Assembly: GCA_030593145.1 (NCBI GenBank) | Contig: JAUVHU010000003.1 | Location: 1 to 64,000, forward strand | Source of the DNA: Desulfobacteraceae bacterium | GTDB lineage: Bacteria; Desulfobacterota; Desulfobacteria; Desulfobacterales; ETH-SRB1 | Direction: 5' to 3' | Length of the DNA: 64,000 nucleotides | Shown here: positions 46,330 through 55,279 of the stretch, in pieces | Position numbering within the stretch: the stretch's first letter is position 1 | Layout of the letters: each line of letters starts with the position of its first letter | Notes under the pieces: generated by a model | What the model was told of the DNA's origin: nothing | Databases searched by the model: none | Seen by the model: the letters and a program-made list of their open reading frames with translations, nothing else | Position numbers and translations under genes: made by a program

Positions 46330-47991
46330 CTACCGGCCTGAAAAAGCAGGGCGAACATAATATTCATCAGGATCGCTCTCTTTATCCGGTATGTCTTCTC
46401 CACGCAGGTTAACGGTTTTTTCCTTTTCTCCGGGTATGATCAGGGCATTGGTCACCAGTTCGTGAATACCTGTAACATCCACTTCGGGAACCCAGTACCC
46501 CATTAGCGGAGGAAGCACAGCCCTGTCAATTGCACATATACAGGCAAGCATGTTTACACCGTGTTTTTCATTAACATATTTTACTGCATTCGCTCTCGGC
46601 AGGCCTCCGGCCAGCCGCAATTCCATATCTTCGCTTGCATTCAGTCCCGATCCGCTGCCACAACAAAATGTCTGCTCCTTTATGCAGTTTCTTGGCATAT
46701 CATAATAATTGTTGCATACATTTTTTATTACATACCTTGGTTCTTCGAAAAATCCCATTCCTCTCGCAGGATTGCAGGAATCGTGAAATGTAACCTTTAA
46801 ATTGTCGTTACGGCTCGGATCAAGATCGAGCTTGCCGTGCTTGATAAGATCAGCAGTAAACTCAACAATATGAACCATCTTAGTGGATTTGGCATTCTCG
46901 AACTTGGTGCCTGTTATAGGATTAACCGGTTCTTCGAGAAAATCAGCGGGGCCGTTCATTGTGCCCATGTACTGATTTATAACCCGCCACATATGACCGC
47001 ATTCTCCTCCAAGAATCCATTTCACCCCCAGCCTTTTAGCTTCAGCATACATTTTTGAGTTAAGCCGTTTCATCACCTCGTTTGAAGTAAAGAGGCCAAA
47101 ATTTCCGCCCTCTGATGCGTAAGTGCTCCATGTAACTTCAAGCCCATATTTTTCCTTTAAATAGTGGAAAAGTATCATATAACCCATACAGGTATATGTG
47201 CCTGGATCGCCAAACACATCGCCGGACGGGGTGACAAACAAAATGTCGGCGCCTTTCTTGTTAAATGTGGGGTTTACCCTGACGCCTGTACACTCCTCAA
47301 TATCGTCAACAAAAAATTCCAGCATACCCACAAATGCATGAGGCTGGATTCCCATATGATTTCCTGTCATGTAACAGTTGGAAACAGGGGTTGCTATCCA
47401 GTCAATATTAAGGCCAAGAAGATTAAGCAGCTCCCTGCCGATAATGGTAATTTCTGCGGTATCAATACCATATGGGCAAAAGACCGAGCAACGCCGGCAT
47501 TCACTACACTGAAAGAAATAGTACCACCACTCTTTCAAAACATCGAGAGTAAGTGGTCTTGCGCCTCCAAGCTTTCCGAATATCTTTCCGAATGTTGTAA
47601 AATCATTTTTATATACGGATCTTATAAGTTCAGCCCTGAGAACCGGCATGTTCTTTGGATCGCCTGTCCCAATAAAAAAATGGCATTTATCTGCACATGC
47701 ACCGCACCGCACACAGATATCCATGAAAATTTTGAAGGTTCTAAACCGGTCCAGTCGATCCCTCATTCCCTCATAAATTATCTCTTTCCAGTTTTCAGGT
47801 AGTTTCCAGTCGTCATGTTTAGGATTCCATTCCCTCGAATAGGGAAGATCAAGTGTTTTAACGCTTTGGGGTTTAGCGGCAAAACAAAACATCCCGTCTT
47901 TAATTACCGTGGGGGTATCCATCCATCCGGTTTTGGATGGATTCAAATCTATTTTTGAAAAATCTTCATCTGATTTTAGACGTTCTGACAT
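46330..47991 (-). CDS. dsrK: DsrMKJOP complex subunit DsrK (HdrD-like Fe-S protein)
   Basis: CVRCGACADKCHFF, CSECRRCSVFCPYGID, CCG-type motifs (TFCCGSGSGL). Confidence 0.94.
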   Translation of the reverse strand: MSERLKSDEDFSKIDLNPSKTGWMDTPTVIKDGMFCFAAKPQSVKTLDLPYSREWNPKHDDWKLPENWKEIIYEGMRDRLDRFRTFKIFMDICVRCGACADKCHFFIGTGDPKNMPVLRAELIRSVYKNDFTTFGKIFGKLGGARPLTLDVLKEWWYYFFQCSECRRCSVFCPYGIDTAEITIIGRELLNLLGLNIDWIATPVSNCYMTGNHMGIQPHAFVGMLEFFVDDIEECTGVRVNPTFNKKGADILFVTPSGDVFGDPGTYTCMGYMILFHYLKEKYGLEVTWSTYASEGGNFGLFTSNEVMKRLNSKMYAEAKRLGVKWILGGECGHMWRVINQYMGTMNGPADFLEEPVNPITGTKFENAKSTKMVHIVEFTADLIKHGKLDLDPSRNDNLKVTFHDSCNPARGMGFFEEPRYVIKNVCNNYYDMPRNCIKEQTFCCGSGSGLNASEDMELRLAGGLPRANAVKYVNEKHGVNMLACICAIDRAVLPPLMGYWVPEVDVTGIHELVTNALIIPGEKEKTVNLRGEDIPDKESDPDEYYVRPAFSGR

Positions 47992-48992
47992 TAGCTCTCC
48001 TTTTCCACTGGAAGTCCAGCTTCTATCATTTTTTCCCTGAAATCATCTTCATACTCTTGGTATGTATGAAGCTTGACAGATGGATTCCACGGGTTGATAT
48101 GTCTTTCAGCACGGTTATTGTTCGGAAGATTTCTGGTGGGACTCAAAAATACGCCTCCCATATGCATAAGCTTGCTGAAAGGGAAATATACAAAAAGAAC
48201 ACTTACAAGAAACAGATGGACATAAAAAAGTCCTCCTAAGCCATCCGGAATAGTTGGATGAAGTGTTACCAGACCCATTGCAAACTCTTTAATACCCACA
48301 ATATCCACCTTGGTGAAATAGCGCATGAAAATGCCGGTAATAGCTATGCTGATAATGAGAAAAAGCGGGAAAAAATCGGAAGCAAGGGAAATATATCTCA
48401 CCTGTGGAATATAAATTCTTCTTAGAAACAAAAAGATTACAGCAGCAAGAAGAACTACACCGGACAGGAAAAGCCCAGGCAACCCAAGCTGGAAGAAACT
48501 ATCGACTTTTTCCAGCAACTGTAAACATACAGGCACAGGCTCAAGAAAAAATCGTAGATGCCTTATCAGCACGGTAAGAAAAGAATAGTGAAATGCCAAT
48601 GCGGCAAGCCATAACCACTTTTCCCATACATAGGTAATTTTAGCTCCTTCATTCAATCTGCAGCTGGTATTCCTGAATAATGAGCGGAAAAAAAGTATTT
48701 CAAAAATCATCCGCACAATTACGCCGCCGGCAGTAGACGGGTTGTCTATCTTATTTTCTTTGATCCAGGGAAGCGATTTTTGTTGTCCGCATGTAGAGGG
48801 AATGCGAAATGGAACCGGTGAACGCACCCAATCCATTACACGATATACAAACCCCGCTATAAAGATGAATACAGCTATATAAGGTATAATGACGCCAAAA
48901 AGAACCTGAAGACCTGCCCCCTCAACACCTACATAAGCAAGTAGAATAAGAACAACAACTGCCAGGAGGGAAAACATGTAATTTACATTCAT
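47991..48992 (-). CDS. dsrM: DsrMKJOP complex subunit DsrM (cytochrome b-like)
   Basis: Polytopic NarI-like protein directly upstream of dsrK. Confidence 0.92.
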   Translation of the reverse strand: MNVNYMFSLLAVVVLILLAYVGVEGAGLQVLFGVIIPYIAVFIFIAGFVYRVMDWVRSPVPFRIPSTCGQQKSLPWIKENKIDNPSTAGGVIVRMIFEILFFRSLFRNTSCRLNEGAKITYVWEKWLWLAALAFHYSFLTVLIRHLRFFLEPVPVCLQLLEKVDSFFQLGLPGLFLSGVVLLAAVIFLFLRRIYIPQVRYISLASDFFPLFLIISIAITGIFMRYFTKVDIVGIKEFAMGLVTLHPTIPDGLGGLFYVHLFLVSVLFVYFPFSKLMHMGGVFLSPTRNLPNNNRAERHINPWNPSVKLHTYQEYEDDFREKMIEAGLPVEKES

Positions 48993-49106
48993 TAACGTTA
49001 CCTCGCTTTAAAGCTTTACTACAAGTCCAAAAATAATTACGAGATCTTTGCAAACAAGTACCAAATTGGTCTTTAAAAATTTAACAATCCTGCCTGCTGT
49101 ATTGAT

Positions 49107-49664
49107 TTATAAACCCTGTGTATCATCCATGGTCTCGGTTACCAAACCGGCCCTTTTAAATGCACCGAATGCTCTGTTTAAACGATCATTCGCCTTTATT
49201 GTGTAAACTTGTTCTCTGCATTTCACAAAAATATCAAAGGCAATTAAACCAACCTCATCGATCTTTAGTTCAAACACCAACAAATCGTTAGATATTTCAA
49301 TATCTTTTAGTTCTTTTCTTAAATTTTCTCTAATTGCTTTTTTCAAGAAAAAGATAAATGAAGTGGCTTGCGATGGAGATAAAATAGACTGAACAGCCCT
49401 GATCCTGATTATTGGATCAATATAGGCTGCTATAGCCTCATGATCCATTCTGTTAAGAATCTCGTCAAAAAGAGGTTTTAAAGCCTGTGAAATGGTGGCC
49501 CCAACAGGATTAGCAAAAGGATCTTTCTGTTTCTTTAGAAATTGAGACGTATCTAAAGGATAGGTTTCAACCACCAGGTCAAACCAACATTTGATAATTG
49601 CAGATTTTCTTTTTTCTAATAGATCTTTCAGATTCATGCTTAGGATTGTTCCAAAATTTCTCAA
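49107..49664 (-). CDS. RsbRD-N-terminal-domain protein
   Basis: MNLKDLLEKRKSAIIKCWFDLVVETYPLDTSQFLKKQKDPFANPVGATISQALKPLFDEIL; adjacent to dsrM. Confidence 0.8.
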   Translation of the reverse strand: MRNFGTILSMNLKDLLEKRKSAIIKCWFDLVVETYPLDTSQFLKKQKDPFANPVGATISQALKPLFDEILNRMDHEAIAAYIDPIIRIRAVQSILSPSQATSFIFFLKKAIRENLRKELKDIEISNDLLVFELKIDEVGLIAFDIFVKCREQVYTIKANDRLNRAFGAFKRAGLVTETMDDTQGL

Positions 49665-49780
49665 TGATAATATTAAACAAACCAGCTAATAATTTTAAAG
49701 ATCACGCCACATGCTTTAAGTTTGGCCTTATAAACAACTTCTAAAATTTTGTCAAGAATAAAAGATAAAAATTGCGGAAG

Positions 49781-50446
49781 CTATAAAAAGCTTTTTTTGA
49801 TTTTTTCCCCATATTTCAGTAAGAATTTTTTATAAAGAATATCAACAGATTTAATCAATTGTTCAACTGAACCATTATTTTGCAATACAAAGTCGGCACG
49901 TCCGGCCTTCTCCTCATCAGGCATTTGAATATTTAACAGGTTCTGCGCATCACTATGAGATATATAATCGCGATCCATCAATCTTTTAATGCGTAATTCC
50001 CGTTTAGCAATTACAACTATGATCTCATCAAACAAGCTTTCCATATCAAATTCGAAAAGTAGAGGCACCTCTACCACGACAACAAAATTACCATCCTTTT
50101 CCGCTACCGTAATCTGCGATTTCATAAGCTTAATTATTTCAGGATGCGTAAACTGCTCCAAAGCTTTCCTGAGAGTGTCATCATGTATAATCATGCGGCG
50201 GATCATCCGACGATTTAACGTCGCGTCATCGTTTAAAACCTTCTTCCCAAAAAAATTAATTATTTTTTTATATGCGGTTGAATCAGGAAAAACCGCTTCC
50301 CTTGCAAGAATATCGGAATTAATAACCCTTAAACCTAATGCTTGAAAGCGGTTGCAAACAATTGTTTTACCGGAACCAGCGCTCCCGGTTACAGCTACTT
50401 TCTTGATTTTTGACAGTGCCTGTTTTTGCTTGTCTTTAAAATCCAT
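49781..50446 (-). CDS. coaE: Dephospho-CoA kinase
   Basis: VAVTGSAGSGKTIVCNRFQALGLRVINSDILAREAV...VVVVEVPLLFE. Confidence 0.93.
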   Translation of the reverse strand: MDFKDKQKQALSKIKKVAVTGSAGSGKTIVCNRFQALGLRVINSDILAREAVFPDSTAYKKIINFFGKKVLNDDATLNRRMIRRMIIHDDTLRKALEQFTHPEIIKLMKSQITVAEKDGNFVVVVEVPLLFEFDMESLFDEIIVVIAKRELRIKRLMDRDYISHSDAQNLLNIQMPDEEKAGRADFVLQNNGSVEQLIKSVDILYKKFLLKYGEKIKKSFL

Positions 50447-50484
50447 ATGAAAAAATCTATATTTATGTTATGTTTAAAATAAGT

Positions 50485-50512
50485 GATTAGTCATTAGACT
50501 TTAGCTATTAGT
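50485..50512. repeat. Heptanucleotide array (NATTAGN)4
   Basis: GATTAGT CATTAGA CTTTAGC TATTAGT. Confidence 0.75.
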
Positions 50513-50603
50513 CAAACTATATCAAGATGTTATTAAATAATAATCCGCCAGAGCCTGTTGGCGGAGGTGATTAATAAATAATTATACGAATGCATTTCAT
50601 AGA

Positions 50604-50638
50604 AGCCAACGGCTAATTGCTAACAGCTAATCGCTTAA
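50604..50638. repeat. Heptanucleotide array (NGCTAAY)5, inverse type of 50485-50512
   Basis: AGCCAAC GGCTAAT TGCTAAC AGCTAAT CGCTTAA. Confidence 0.8.
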
Positions 50639-50719
50639 CATAGGTTGTATTTAAGCCTATCTGCGTTCATCTGTGTAAATCCGTGGCAAAATAATTGCAA
50701 AAAACACTAACGACTTGAA

Positions 50720-52087
50720 ATGATTCAAATAAATACAAATATTCTTCCTGAAACCAAAGGCGCATATCTTGTCGGCGGTTCGATCAGAGATCTTCTTCTC
50801 GGCCGTTCTCCGATTGATTATGACATTGCTGTTTTGGGAAATCCAGAAGAATTTGCCAAAAAAATTGCAGCAAAAATATCCGGCCATATTGTCCGGCTTG
50901 GGAAACCGGGGCAGGCAATAATCCGGATTGTCTCAGACAATAAAATTTTTGACATATCATCCGTAAATGGCGCAACTATTGAAGATGACCTTGGCAAAAG
51001 GGATTTTACAATCAATGCTATTGCTTGCTCACTATCTTCAAAAAAAATTATCGACTGCCTCGGGGGAATGGATGACATCGCCGCAAATAAAATTCGCATG
51101 GTTTCAAGAAAAGCCTTCAGAAAGGACCCAATCCGCCTGATAAGAGCCTACAGGATGGGCGCATCTCTAAATTTTGAAATCGAACCGCACACATCGTCCG
51201 CTATTAAAAATGACGCGAATCTTATACAGGATTCGGCTGGTGAAAGGATCAGGACTGAACTTTTCAAGATTTTCAACACTTCGAAATCACATCGTTACAT
51301 TTCACAAATGGCCGATACCGGCCTTCTTTTCTCTGTCTTTCCTGAACTTAACGAATTAAAAGGATGCCCTCAAAACACATATCATTCATATGATGTCTTT
51401 GAACATACGATGAAAGCTTTTTATCATCTTGAAGCGCTGTTAAATGATTGCGGCAAAGCAATGCCGGCGATCTCTGACCCAAACATTTTGAATGTCGGGC
51501 ATCAGGCAGCCTGGTTGAAATGCGCGATACTTCTGCATGATATCGGCAAACCTCACGTAAAAACTGTTGACATCAAAGGCAGCATTCACTTCTACGGCCA
51601 TGGTCAAAAAAGCGCTGACATGGCAAAAGCAATAACTACAAGATTAAAATTTTCAAACCGCGAAAGACTCTACATTGACCATATTATCCGCAATCATATA
51701 AGACCGCTTTTTCTCTTTACAGCTTATCAAAAAAAGACACTTACCAATAAAGGTATAATACGTTTCTTTAATAAATGCGGAGACAATACACCTGCATTGC
51801 TGCTTCACACCATTGCAGATATTCAAGGAAAAGGGAACAAAGACAACGCAAGAGATGAAGATTTCATAAGCTTTGCAAAAAAAATGATTCAGGATTATAT
51901 ATCTGCTTTTAAACCGGAAAAAAAATTGCCGCCCCTTTTAACAGGTTACGACCTTATGACTGAATTTGGTTTAACACCTTCACCATTATTTAAAAAAATT
52001 TTAGACAATGTAGAAGAAGCAAGGCTTTGCAAAACTATCAAAAGCAGACAGGATGCCTTGATCCTTGCAAAAAAAATCATAAAATAG
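50720..52087 (+). CDS. CCA tRNA nucleotidyltransferase / polyA polymerase-like with HD domain
   Basis: AYLVGGSIRDLLLGRSPIDYDIAVLG...GKRDFTINAIACSL...AILLHDIGKP HD motif. Confidence 0.93.
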   Translation: MIQINTNILPETKGAYLVGGSIRDLLLGRSPIDYDIAVLGNPEEFAKKIAAKISGHIVRLGKPGQAIIRIVSDNKIFDISSVNGATIEDDLGKRDFTINAIACSLSSKKIIDCLGGMDDIAANKIRMVSRKAFRKDPIRLIRAYRMGASLNFEIEPHTSSAIKNDANLIQDSAGERIRTELFKIFNTSKSHRYISQMADTGLLFSVFPELNELKGCPQNTYHSYDVFEHTMKAFYHLEALLNDCGKAMPAISDPNILNVGHQAAWLKCAILLHDIGKPHVKTVDIKGSIHFYGHGQKSADMAKAITTRLKFSNRERLYIDHIIRNHIRPLFLFTAYQKKTLTNKGIIRFFNKCGDNTPALLLHTIADIQGKGNKDNARDEDFISFAKKMIQDYISAFKPEKKLPPLLTGYDLMTEFGLTPSPLFKKILDNVEEARLCKTIKSRQDALILAKKIIK

Positions 52088-52239
52088 CAGCATTGTATGC
52101 GTTCGCTATGATCAGAAGTTTTATCAACCAGTTAACACCTGACAAATTCGAATCCTTGACAAAACACTGTCATTTATATAAGTAAAACGGCTAAATGATT
52201 TAATCGTATTTTGCCTTTCAAACACATATCATACTTGAC

Positions 52240-52362
52240 AAACTCGTAAAAAGTCGAGAAATCACTTTTTGCAAAACGTGTTAAGGACTTGATAAAATAG
52301 ACAATTGCTTCAACCTAACACTTAACGCCTAACACTTGATGAATTCGACTTTTTACGAATTC
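52240..52362. repeat. TIR element of the TCGTAAAAAGTC family with internal heptads (CYTAACR)
   Basis: aactcgtaaaaagtcga (52241-) versus ttcgactttttacgaatt (52343-52361); internal CCTAACA CTTAACG CCTAACA CTTGATG (52314-52341). Confidence 0.75.
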
Positions 52363-52389
52363 ATCACATTTGAAAAAAGGAGAATTTTT

Positions 52390-53064
52390 ATGAATATTTT
52401 GTTTTTTGGGCCAAATGGCAGCGGCAAAGGAACCCAGGGTGCGATATTAAAGGACAAATATAATACTGCCCATATTGAATCAGGCGCTATTTTTCGTGAA
52501 AACATCAAAGGCGGAACAGAACTTGGCACAAAAGCCAAGGAATATATCGACAAAGGCGATCTTGTGCCGGATGAAATCACCATACCCATGATACTTGACC
52601 GCCTGCAAAAGGATGACTGTAAAAACGGATGGCTTCTTGACGGATTCCCAAGAAATAAAATTCAGTCTATAAAGCTGGATGAATCTCTTAAAAAAGCGAA
52701 TATGAAACTCGATATTGTCATAGAAATTATTCTTGACCGTGAAATCGCCAAAAACAGGATCATGGGCCGCAGGCTTTGCGCAAACGACAACAATCATCCA
52801 AACAACATTTATATTGACGCGATAAAACCGGACGGAGACAAATGCAGAGTATGCGGAGGTGAATTAAGCTCAAGAGCCGACGATCAGGATGAAGACGCCA
52901 TTAATAAACGACATGGCATTTACTATGACAGCGAAACCGGTACTCTTGCGGCAGCTTACTATTTCAAAGACATTGCCGCTAAAGATACATCTATTAAATA
53001 TATATTATTAGACGGCAAACCAGGCGTAAAGGATGTTACTGCGGAGCTTGTTTCAAAACTTTAA
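52390..53064 (+). CDS. adk: Adenylate kinase
   Basis: MNILFFGPNGSGKGTQGAILKDKYN...WLLDGFPRNKIQ; start at 52390, since the upstream ORF extension is repeat DNA. Confidence 0.92.
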   Translation: MNILFFGPNGSGKGTQGAILKDKYNTAHIESGAIFRENIKGGTELGTKAKEYIDKGDLVPDEITIPMILDRLQKDDCKNGWLLDGFPRNKIQSIKLDESLKKANMKLDIVIEIILDREIAKNRIMGRRLCANDNNHPNNIYIDAIKPDGDKCRVCGGELSSRADDQDEDAINKRHGIYYDSETGTLAAAYYFKDIAAKDTSIKYILLDGKPGVKDVTAELVSKL

Positions 53065-53222
53065 AAATTGACCATGATTTCTAATAGCATGGTCTCTCAA
53101 AATATCTCATTTTTTATCTTGCAAAAGCTTTATGAATATATTAGAAGTTCTTTTTTTTGTATTACAGTAAATAAATAACCATCGGATAAACACTTCCGGT
53201 GGAACAAAAGGAGGCGAGCAAT

Positions 53223-53420
53223 TTGAAGGAAATTCAGGTCAAGGTTTTTGACAATGACCTCGAAAAGGCTATGCGCATTTTGAAAAAAAAGATTCAAAAT
53301 GACGGGTTGTTTAAACGTTTAAAGTTGAAAAAGAGCTACGAAAAGCCAAGTGAACACAAACGTCGAAAACAGCGTGAAGCCTTAAGAAGGCGTAGAATTA
53401 CCGCTTCCAGATATAGATAA
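53223..53420 (+). CDS. rpsU: 30S ribosomal protein S21 (probable TTG start)
   Basis: (M)KEIQVKVFDNDLEKAMRILKKKIQNDGLFKRLKLKKSYEKPSEHKRRKQREALRRRRI; AAAGGAGG at about 53207-53214, then TTG at 53223. Confidence 0.92.
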   Translation: MKEIQVKVFDNDLEKAMRILKKKIQNDGLFKRLKLKKSYEKPSEHKRRKQREALRRRRITASRYR

Positions 53421-53441
53421 GACCGAAAATTTTAAAAAACT

Positions 53442-53478
53442 AACCCGGCACGGATAATATCTGTGCCGGGTTTTTTAT
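53442..53478 (+). terminator. Rho-independent terminator after rpsU
   Basis: AACCCGGCACGGATAATATCTGTGCCGGGTTTTTT: strong GC stem with U-run. Confidence 0.9.
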
Positions 53479-53479
53479 T

Positions 53480-54754
53480 ATGGCGCAAAGAGATTCTTAT
53501 AATAAATGTATTAAGACCATGTACAGCCTGGGAAGGTTCGGTATTAAGCTTGGTTTGTCTACAATCAAAAGCATTTTACACAACCTTGAAAATCCACAGG
53601 ATACTTATAAGTGCATACATGTCGCGGGAACAAACGGAAAGGGATCAATAGCGTCATCCCTTGCTTCGATTCTGCACATATCCGGATACAAAGTCGGGCT
53701 TTATACATCCCCGCATCTCATAAGGTTTAATGAAAGGATCTGCATAAATAACAAACCTGTTTCCGATGCAAATGTTGTAGCATCTTATGAGGCCGTAAAT
53801 AAGGCAAGCTGCGGCGCTCGCAAACCAACCTTTTTCGAACTGACAACGGCCATGGCTCTTTATGAATTCAACAGGCAAAAAGTTGACTGGGCTGTTATCG
53901 AAACAGGTATGGGAGGAAGGCTTGACGCAACAAATATAATAAATCCGGCTATTTCCATAATATCCAATATATCCCTTGAACATCAAAAGTATCTTGGTAA
54001 TACCATAAGTCGCATTGCAGGAGAAAAAGGAGGGATTATAAAAAAATGTATCCCTGTAATCACTGGTGTTAAGCAAAAAAATGGGATCTCAACATTAAAA
54101 AATATAGCAAACAAACAATCTGCTCCCTTTTATCGTCTTGGAGATACCTTCAGGATTAGAAGAGGTAAAAACGGAACTTTTACATATTTTGGAATCGACA
54201 ACATTTGGCGTAATATGCGTTCAGGACTGCTTGGCGCCCACCAGATTGATAATGCAGCTCTCGTTCTTGCAGCATGTGAAATACTCAACAAAAATAAAGC
54301 AGAACTTTCCATACAAAGCATAAAAGACGGTCTTGCGCAAAACAATTGGCCTGGAAGACTCGAAATAGCCTCTTCCTCCCCCTTTATACTTCTCGATGGA
54401 GCACACAATTTAATTGCCACCCGCTGTCTGGCAAAATTTCTGTCCGAAAATCTAACTAAACGGAAAATAACACTCGTCACAGGCATATTGGACGACAAAC
54501 CCTATGCCGCAATGCTTGCCTGTCTTCTTCCTCTTTGCAATAAAGCAATATTAACCCGGCCGAAAACCAACCGGGCGATAGAACCTGAAAAGCTTTATTC
54601 AATTGCAAAAAAAATAATCCCGGACGTCTGCATAATACAGGATGTTGGCAAAGCCATAAAACATGCAATTAAAATCGCATCATCCGATGACGCAATCTGC
54701 ATCGCGGGTTCTCTATACCTCGTAGGTGAAGCAAAAGAGATGCTTGACTTATAA
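53480..54754 (+). CDS. folC: Bifunctional folylpolyglutamate synthase/dihydrofolate synthase
   Basis: CIHVAGTNGKGSIASSLASILHISGYKVGLYTSPHLIRFNERI...ETGMGGRLDATNI. Confidence 0.94.
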   Translation: MAQRDSYNKCIKTMYSLGRFGIKLGLSTIKSILHNLENPQDTYKCIHVAGTNGKGSIASSLASILHISGYKVGLYTSPHLIRFNERICINNKPVSDANVVASYEAVNKASCGARKPTFFELTTAMALYEFNRQKVDWAVIETGMGGRLDATNIINPAISIISNISLEHQKYLGNTISRIAGEKGGIIKKCIPVITGVKQKNGISTLKNIANKQSAPFYRLGDTFRIRRGKNGTFTYFGIDNIWRNMRSGLLGAHQIDNAALVLAACEILNKNKAELSIQSIKDGLAQNNWPGRLEIASSSPFILLDGAHNLIATRCLAKFLSENLTKRKITLVTGILDDKPYAAMLACLLPLCNKAILTRPKTNRAIEPEKLYSIAKKIIPDVCIIQDVGKAIKHAIKIASSDDAICIAGSLYLVGEAKEMLDL

Positions 54755-54782
54755 GCGCCAACAAATTAATTACACACATAAT

Positions 54783-54858
54783 GCGCCCGTAGCTCAGGGG
54801 ATAGAGCGTCAGCCTCCGGAGCTGAAAGCCGCTGGTTCAAATCCAGCCGGGCGTACCA
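54783..54858 (+). tRNA. tRNA-Arg (anticodon CCG), CCA encoded
   Basis: GCGCCCG-TA-GCTC..GAGC-G-TCAGC-CTCCGGA-GCTGA-..-GCTGG-TTCAAAT-CCAGC-CGGGCGT-A-CCA; complete cloverleaf. Confidence 0.95.
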
Positions 54859-54890
54859 AAACATTACCCTACACCGCATAGCTTTTGGCT

Positions 54891-54985
54891 CATACGAAAC
54901 TTTTGCAAAACGCCCCCTTTTGCCTTTACCAGAGTGCTTTAGCGGATCAGACTCAGATTTCAATCCTCAACATATAGGGTAGCCT
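54891..54985. repeat. Partial/diverged copy of the AAAACGCCCCCTTTTGCC dispersed element
   Basis: cgaaacttttgcaaaacgcccccttttgcctttacc...cagactcagatttcaatcctc. Confidence 0.7.
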
Positions 54986-55279
54986 GCGGTTTTCGCAAAC
55001 CCTTATGCATCAAGATCTCAGCACATTTGTTTCCCAAAAACCGCTCAACTTAGAAGGCAAGTATAAATAAGTTGTACAGATTGCGCCGTAATTTTGTTTG
55101 TTTTCAAGGCGCGTTAAAGCGCGCATAACGAGTTATGTAAGCCTTGACGGAACACAGAAAACAAGCAAAAGGACAAGCAAGATGTATAAGTTATTTTTAC
55201 TTGACGACTTACGTATAAATTTGCGCAAATGGATCGACGGTCTTGATTTTTATATAATATATGATTATAGTTAGCGATC

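Noticed and set aside
54783-54858. tRNA-Arg as an integration site of a genomic island
   Set aside because: No integrase gene nearby and no downstream repeat of the tRNA 3' end was seen in this window.
54766-54963. 65-aa reverse ORF overlapping the tRNA region
   Set aside because: It runs antisense across the tRNA-Arg gene and a dispersed repeat; the protein (RFAKVS...RLDLNQRLSAPEADALSPELRAHYV) is a classic spurious tRNA-antisense ORF.
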